In this document: positions 61,126 through 64,000 of the stretch, piece by piece | How positions within the stretch are numbered: the stretch's first letter is position 1 | Layout: each line of letters begins with the position of its first letter | NCBI GenBank assembly: GCA_003254925.1 | Contig: QANZ01021110.1 | Span: 95,691 to 159,690 of the forward strand | Length of the DNA: 64,000 nt | DNA from: Chamaecrista fasciculata | Lineage: Eukaryota > Streptophyta > Magnoliopsida > Fabales > Fabaceae | Reading direction: 5' to 3' | The notes under the pieces: model-generated | The model's input: the letters and a program-made list of their open reading frames with translations, nothing else | Database searches by the model: none | What the model was told of the DNA's origin: nothing | Position numbers and translations under genes: made by a program

Positions 61126-63531
61126 TTAATTGTTGGGACAAGCTTGAGAGGATGCTTGAGCTAGTTGATGCTCAGTGATTCCAACATTGCACATGTTAGC
61201 AAAGGCTCTTGAGTATCTAGTCCCATATCTTGATAATTTACCACACTGCCTCTCGTATGTTTTCATCTGCACATAATTAACCTTTGTGTTCAATACCATA
61301 TTATATATATATATATAACTTGAATGATGAGTTTGAGTACTTACAAGTGTTCTAAGGCAGTCCCAATCATCGACGAGAGGCTGGTGATCTGGACGAACAT
61401 AACCCAAAAGCGTGGAGCTTTTTTGATGACCAAACAAGAGATCTCCTATTACATTTATACTCTTATCTTCATGTTTCCTCTGTGACACTATTTTAGCTAA
61501 CTCATTCTCTGCTTCTTGCTTTTTCAACGCATCATCGGCCTTTTCCACCTACAATAAATAATGTACATCATAAATTATTGTTTTACAATCATGTAATTAG
61601 AAGTATTTTGGGTTACAAATCAGATCCTTCTTTGAATTTCTCTGCATTTAGTGAATTTTTTGCCATCTAATTTCATCTTTTGTTTTTTTTTTTTGGTTAA
61701 CACATAATGCTATAGTGCACAACACGCACCATTTCATCTAAAGGAAACACTGTATTTTAGCCTTAACCGTATTGGCATATGAGGTGGCAACCAACTACAA
61801 AAAAATTTAGAATTTTAAGGAGTGCACAAATAATACAAAAGAAATGAAGGTCACAGTTCAAATCCTCGAAAGAGTTTCTTTATAAAACAGAGGTAAGACT
61901 ACATACATTTGACCCTCCCTAAACTCTATCTAGTGGGAACCTCGTGTACTGGGTCGAAAAAGAGAAAGATATATATTGACTTGATTATGAGAGTCTTAAA
62001 AATCATGGCTTGTAATATATACAAACCTGATGGGTGAGATAGAGTAGTTGGACATCGTGGTGGGGGACTAGTGTTGTTGGAATAATATCATTATCATGGT
62101 TATGGTCAAACGACGTCGTCGTACGGTTAACATTATGTGAAGAACCAGAACCAATGAATGTGGCCACTGAAAAACTTGTAATGCTTGTGTCTCCGAATTG
62201 TGTCACATGAGATGATTGTCCTGGATCACCAAACAACGTTCTGTTGTGAACCTATTCAATATATATATATACATGTCAATCAACCATAATTATAATTATA
62301 ATTAATTTGAGTTCCAAAACAGACAAATTCAAACATTAAAATATTCACTGTATATGAAATTATATATATACGGCTTACAATTTGGTATTGTTGTTCCAAT
62401 GTCTCCTTGGACATGTCTTGTTCATCACTGCACAATTATGTATATAAATGTAATTCAACAATCATATTGAAGTATATATATATAAAGTGATATATGATTA
62501 CTAACAAGTAATTATGACTTCATCATTTATCTAGATAATCACCTAATGTGTGAACAAACTTGATTAAAGTACGTAGTTTTTCAATAATATTATTTTGATA
62601 ACCACTTAAAAAGATACGATATAAAAATGTATGTTTTGTTTAGATTAGGAATTAAGAAAAAGAATGAGAGAAAGAGTCAGAGAATTGAGATTTCTCCCCT
62701 TCATTTGCAAAGTTTGAAATTGGAGGGGAGAATGATGAAAGGTTAATTTTTAGTTTTTTATGTCTTCTTTTTTCTTCGTAAATTTTAAATATTTCAAATT
62801 AGAGTATTTTCAAGAAAGAGTTACTTTCCAAAGAAAAGAAAGGAGTTTGGGGAATTAACTTTTCCCTCCCCTCCCCTTCTCTTCCCTTCCCATCCCCTTC
62901 CTTTTCATATATATATGACGAAATTTATTATTTAATCTCTGAACTTATACTGAGTTAATTAATTAGTTCCTGAATCATGAAAATTTACTATTTGATCACC
63001 CTTTGAATTATTGCAATTGGGACCAAAAAATAAAATTTCAGTATAAATTCAGGGACTGAAAGGTACAAAATCAGTTCAAATTTAGAGATTAAATCGTTAT
63101 TAAAGACTAAATAGTTGACGATTGAAAATTTAAATAGTATATATTTTGATTATTTAGAGACTGAATAATTAACTCAATGTAAATTCAAAGACCAAATAAT
63201 AAGTTTTCCATAAAGTATGTGATACTGAAATAGAAATAAATGTACCAATCTTCCATCCAAGAAATGCTGTAGAGATCTCCCAAACAAACGTCAAAGCCAG
63301 GAGGTGGTTCAAAATGGGAGTCAGGGCAGTATATAGGATAGCTAGGCTCAACTGCATTGGATGCTGTCGTTGCATACACATTGATGTCGTTTGGAAGAAT
63401 GCCTTGAAACATGCTTCCACCTTCACATGCTTCTAAATATATCGTCATGTATTTGTAGCCATTAGCATCATGCTTCTTCTTTATAACATCTGTCAGTTGG
63501 TCTGCATATATAAAATCATTGTCTGGCATAC
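61126..63531 (-). CDS. VPE: Vacuolar-processing enzyme (legumain, C13), 5' part beyond the window
   Basis: Five minus-strand exons are visible: 63531-63246, 62427-62379, 62251-62027, 61548-61345 and 61266-61126 (about 300 residues, stop at 61126). The first holds the legumain active-site block YLEACEGGSMF with the catalytic cysteine, then YATTASNAVEP and CLGDLYSISWMED. The last two hold the C-terminal prodomain (QPLVDDWDCLRTL, RAFANMCNVGI). Legumains are vacuolar Asn/Asp-specific cysteine proteases that mature seed and vacuolar proteins and act in plant cell death. The third exon (GQSSHVTQFGDTSITSF...) is poorly conserved compared with the usual GSHVMQYGD region, as in divergent VPE types. 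The catalytic-His exon and signal peptide lie past 64000. The family call is firm; the subtype is not. Confidence 0.93.
62930..63212. repeat. AT-rich foldback in a legumain intron
   Basis: The arms contain TTATTATTTAATCTCTGAA and its inverted partner CAAAGACCAAATAATAAG, in the style of the GAGAAAA MITEs. No target duplication is clear. Confidence 0.55.
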
Positions 63532-64000
63532 CTGCAACCACGTACAAAGTAATGGGTTAAAATGAAATTAGTTCCTTAATTAAGCTTATTTTTGTTAATA
63601 ACCAACTTTTAAGAGACAAGAGAATTAAAGCGTATTGGTTTTATAATTTTTGTATATTTTTCAAAGATGAATTGGTATGTTTACTCAATAAAATTTTATT
63701 ATGTCTATATATATGGGATAAGTTTCATTTTTGTCATAAAATTATTTTTTGTTTCATTTTGATCCTCAAACTTTCACATTTGTTCCATTTTGGTCTCCAA
63801 AATGTGATTTCGTTTGATTTATGACGTTATTTATAACTTGAATATTGAGAATTTGAGATGAACAATTTATCTCTCATATGTGTCATAACAAGTGATCGAG
63901 TTGACAAAGAGAGAAAAAAAATTATTTAATCACAAATTGGAGATAAATTTGCAGTTGATTTTTCTTTTAGAATGGAAATTTTATTTTCGGAGAGTGAAAA
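63532..64000 (-). other. Intron of the legumain gene
   Basis: No exon is recognised. A stretch at 63720-63800 has repeated 'TTTCATTTTGATCC' motifs like the arms of other foldback repeats here. Confidence 0.5.

Noticed and set aside
63169-63426. 85-codon minus-strand ORF
   Set aside because: Alternative frame of the legumain catalytic exon.

Overview
The window is nuclear DNA of a flowering plant, almost certainly a eudicot and probably a rosid. It is AT-rich, has small GT-AG introns, and carries (CT)n/(TTC)n 5' leaders, tRNA-derived SINEs, MITEs and LTR retrotransposons. All gene names come from recognising protein families by eye; no search was run.

Genes, left to right: (1) a SHOU4/SHOU4-like membrane protein on the minus strand (CDS 5650 down to 2093); (2) a FAS1-domain (fasciclin-like) gene on the plus strand (about 12.6-13.7 kb) whose signal-peptide frame and FAS1 frame do not join; (3) a second, intact SHOU4-like gene on the plus strand (CDS 30764-34171) with the same coding-exon plan as the first (156, 212 and 193 bp exons); (4) a small N-terminally targeted plant protein (55260-56497); (5) a four-exon conserved plant protein of unknown function (58308-60231); (6) the 3' part of a vacuolar-processing enzyme (legumain) gene on the minus strand (61126-63531), whose 5' exons lie beyond the window.

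Mobile DNA fills much of the rest. From 35.3 to 46.3 kb there is a three-layer nest: a nearly complete Ty3/gypsy element with two long, nearly identical LTRs (36707-45248, TSD CATTG) sits in a copia-type solo LTR (35363-45967, TSD ATATC), which sits in the hairpin of an older LTR-like island. From 46.3 to 52.8 kb is a decayed Ty1/copia element. Its RNase H region is split by a 2.26-kb Mutator-like foldback element with TIRs of about 390 bp and an 11-bp TSD, whose interior is rich in plant telomere-type CCCTAAA repeats and contains an assembly gap. Two further solo LTRs of about 616 bp (10441-11057 and 53943-54558) share a layout with the outermost layer of the nest. Many small TIR elements have precise target duplications: GGTACC-rich and GAGAAAA-ended families with 9-bp TSDs, and PIF/Harbinger-like elements with TAA/TTA TSDs. 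Three SINEs were found, two with 17-bp TSDs.

No operon-like or multi-gene system was found. The most unusual items are the telomere-repeat-filled foldback transposon, the three-layer LTR nest, a long imperfect hairpin at 15.84-16.14 kb, a 1.8-kb inverted repeat at 10.3-12.1 kb, and a partial tandem duplication across the start of the first SHOU4-like coding exon.
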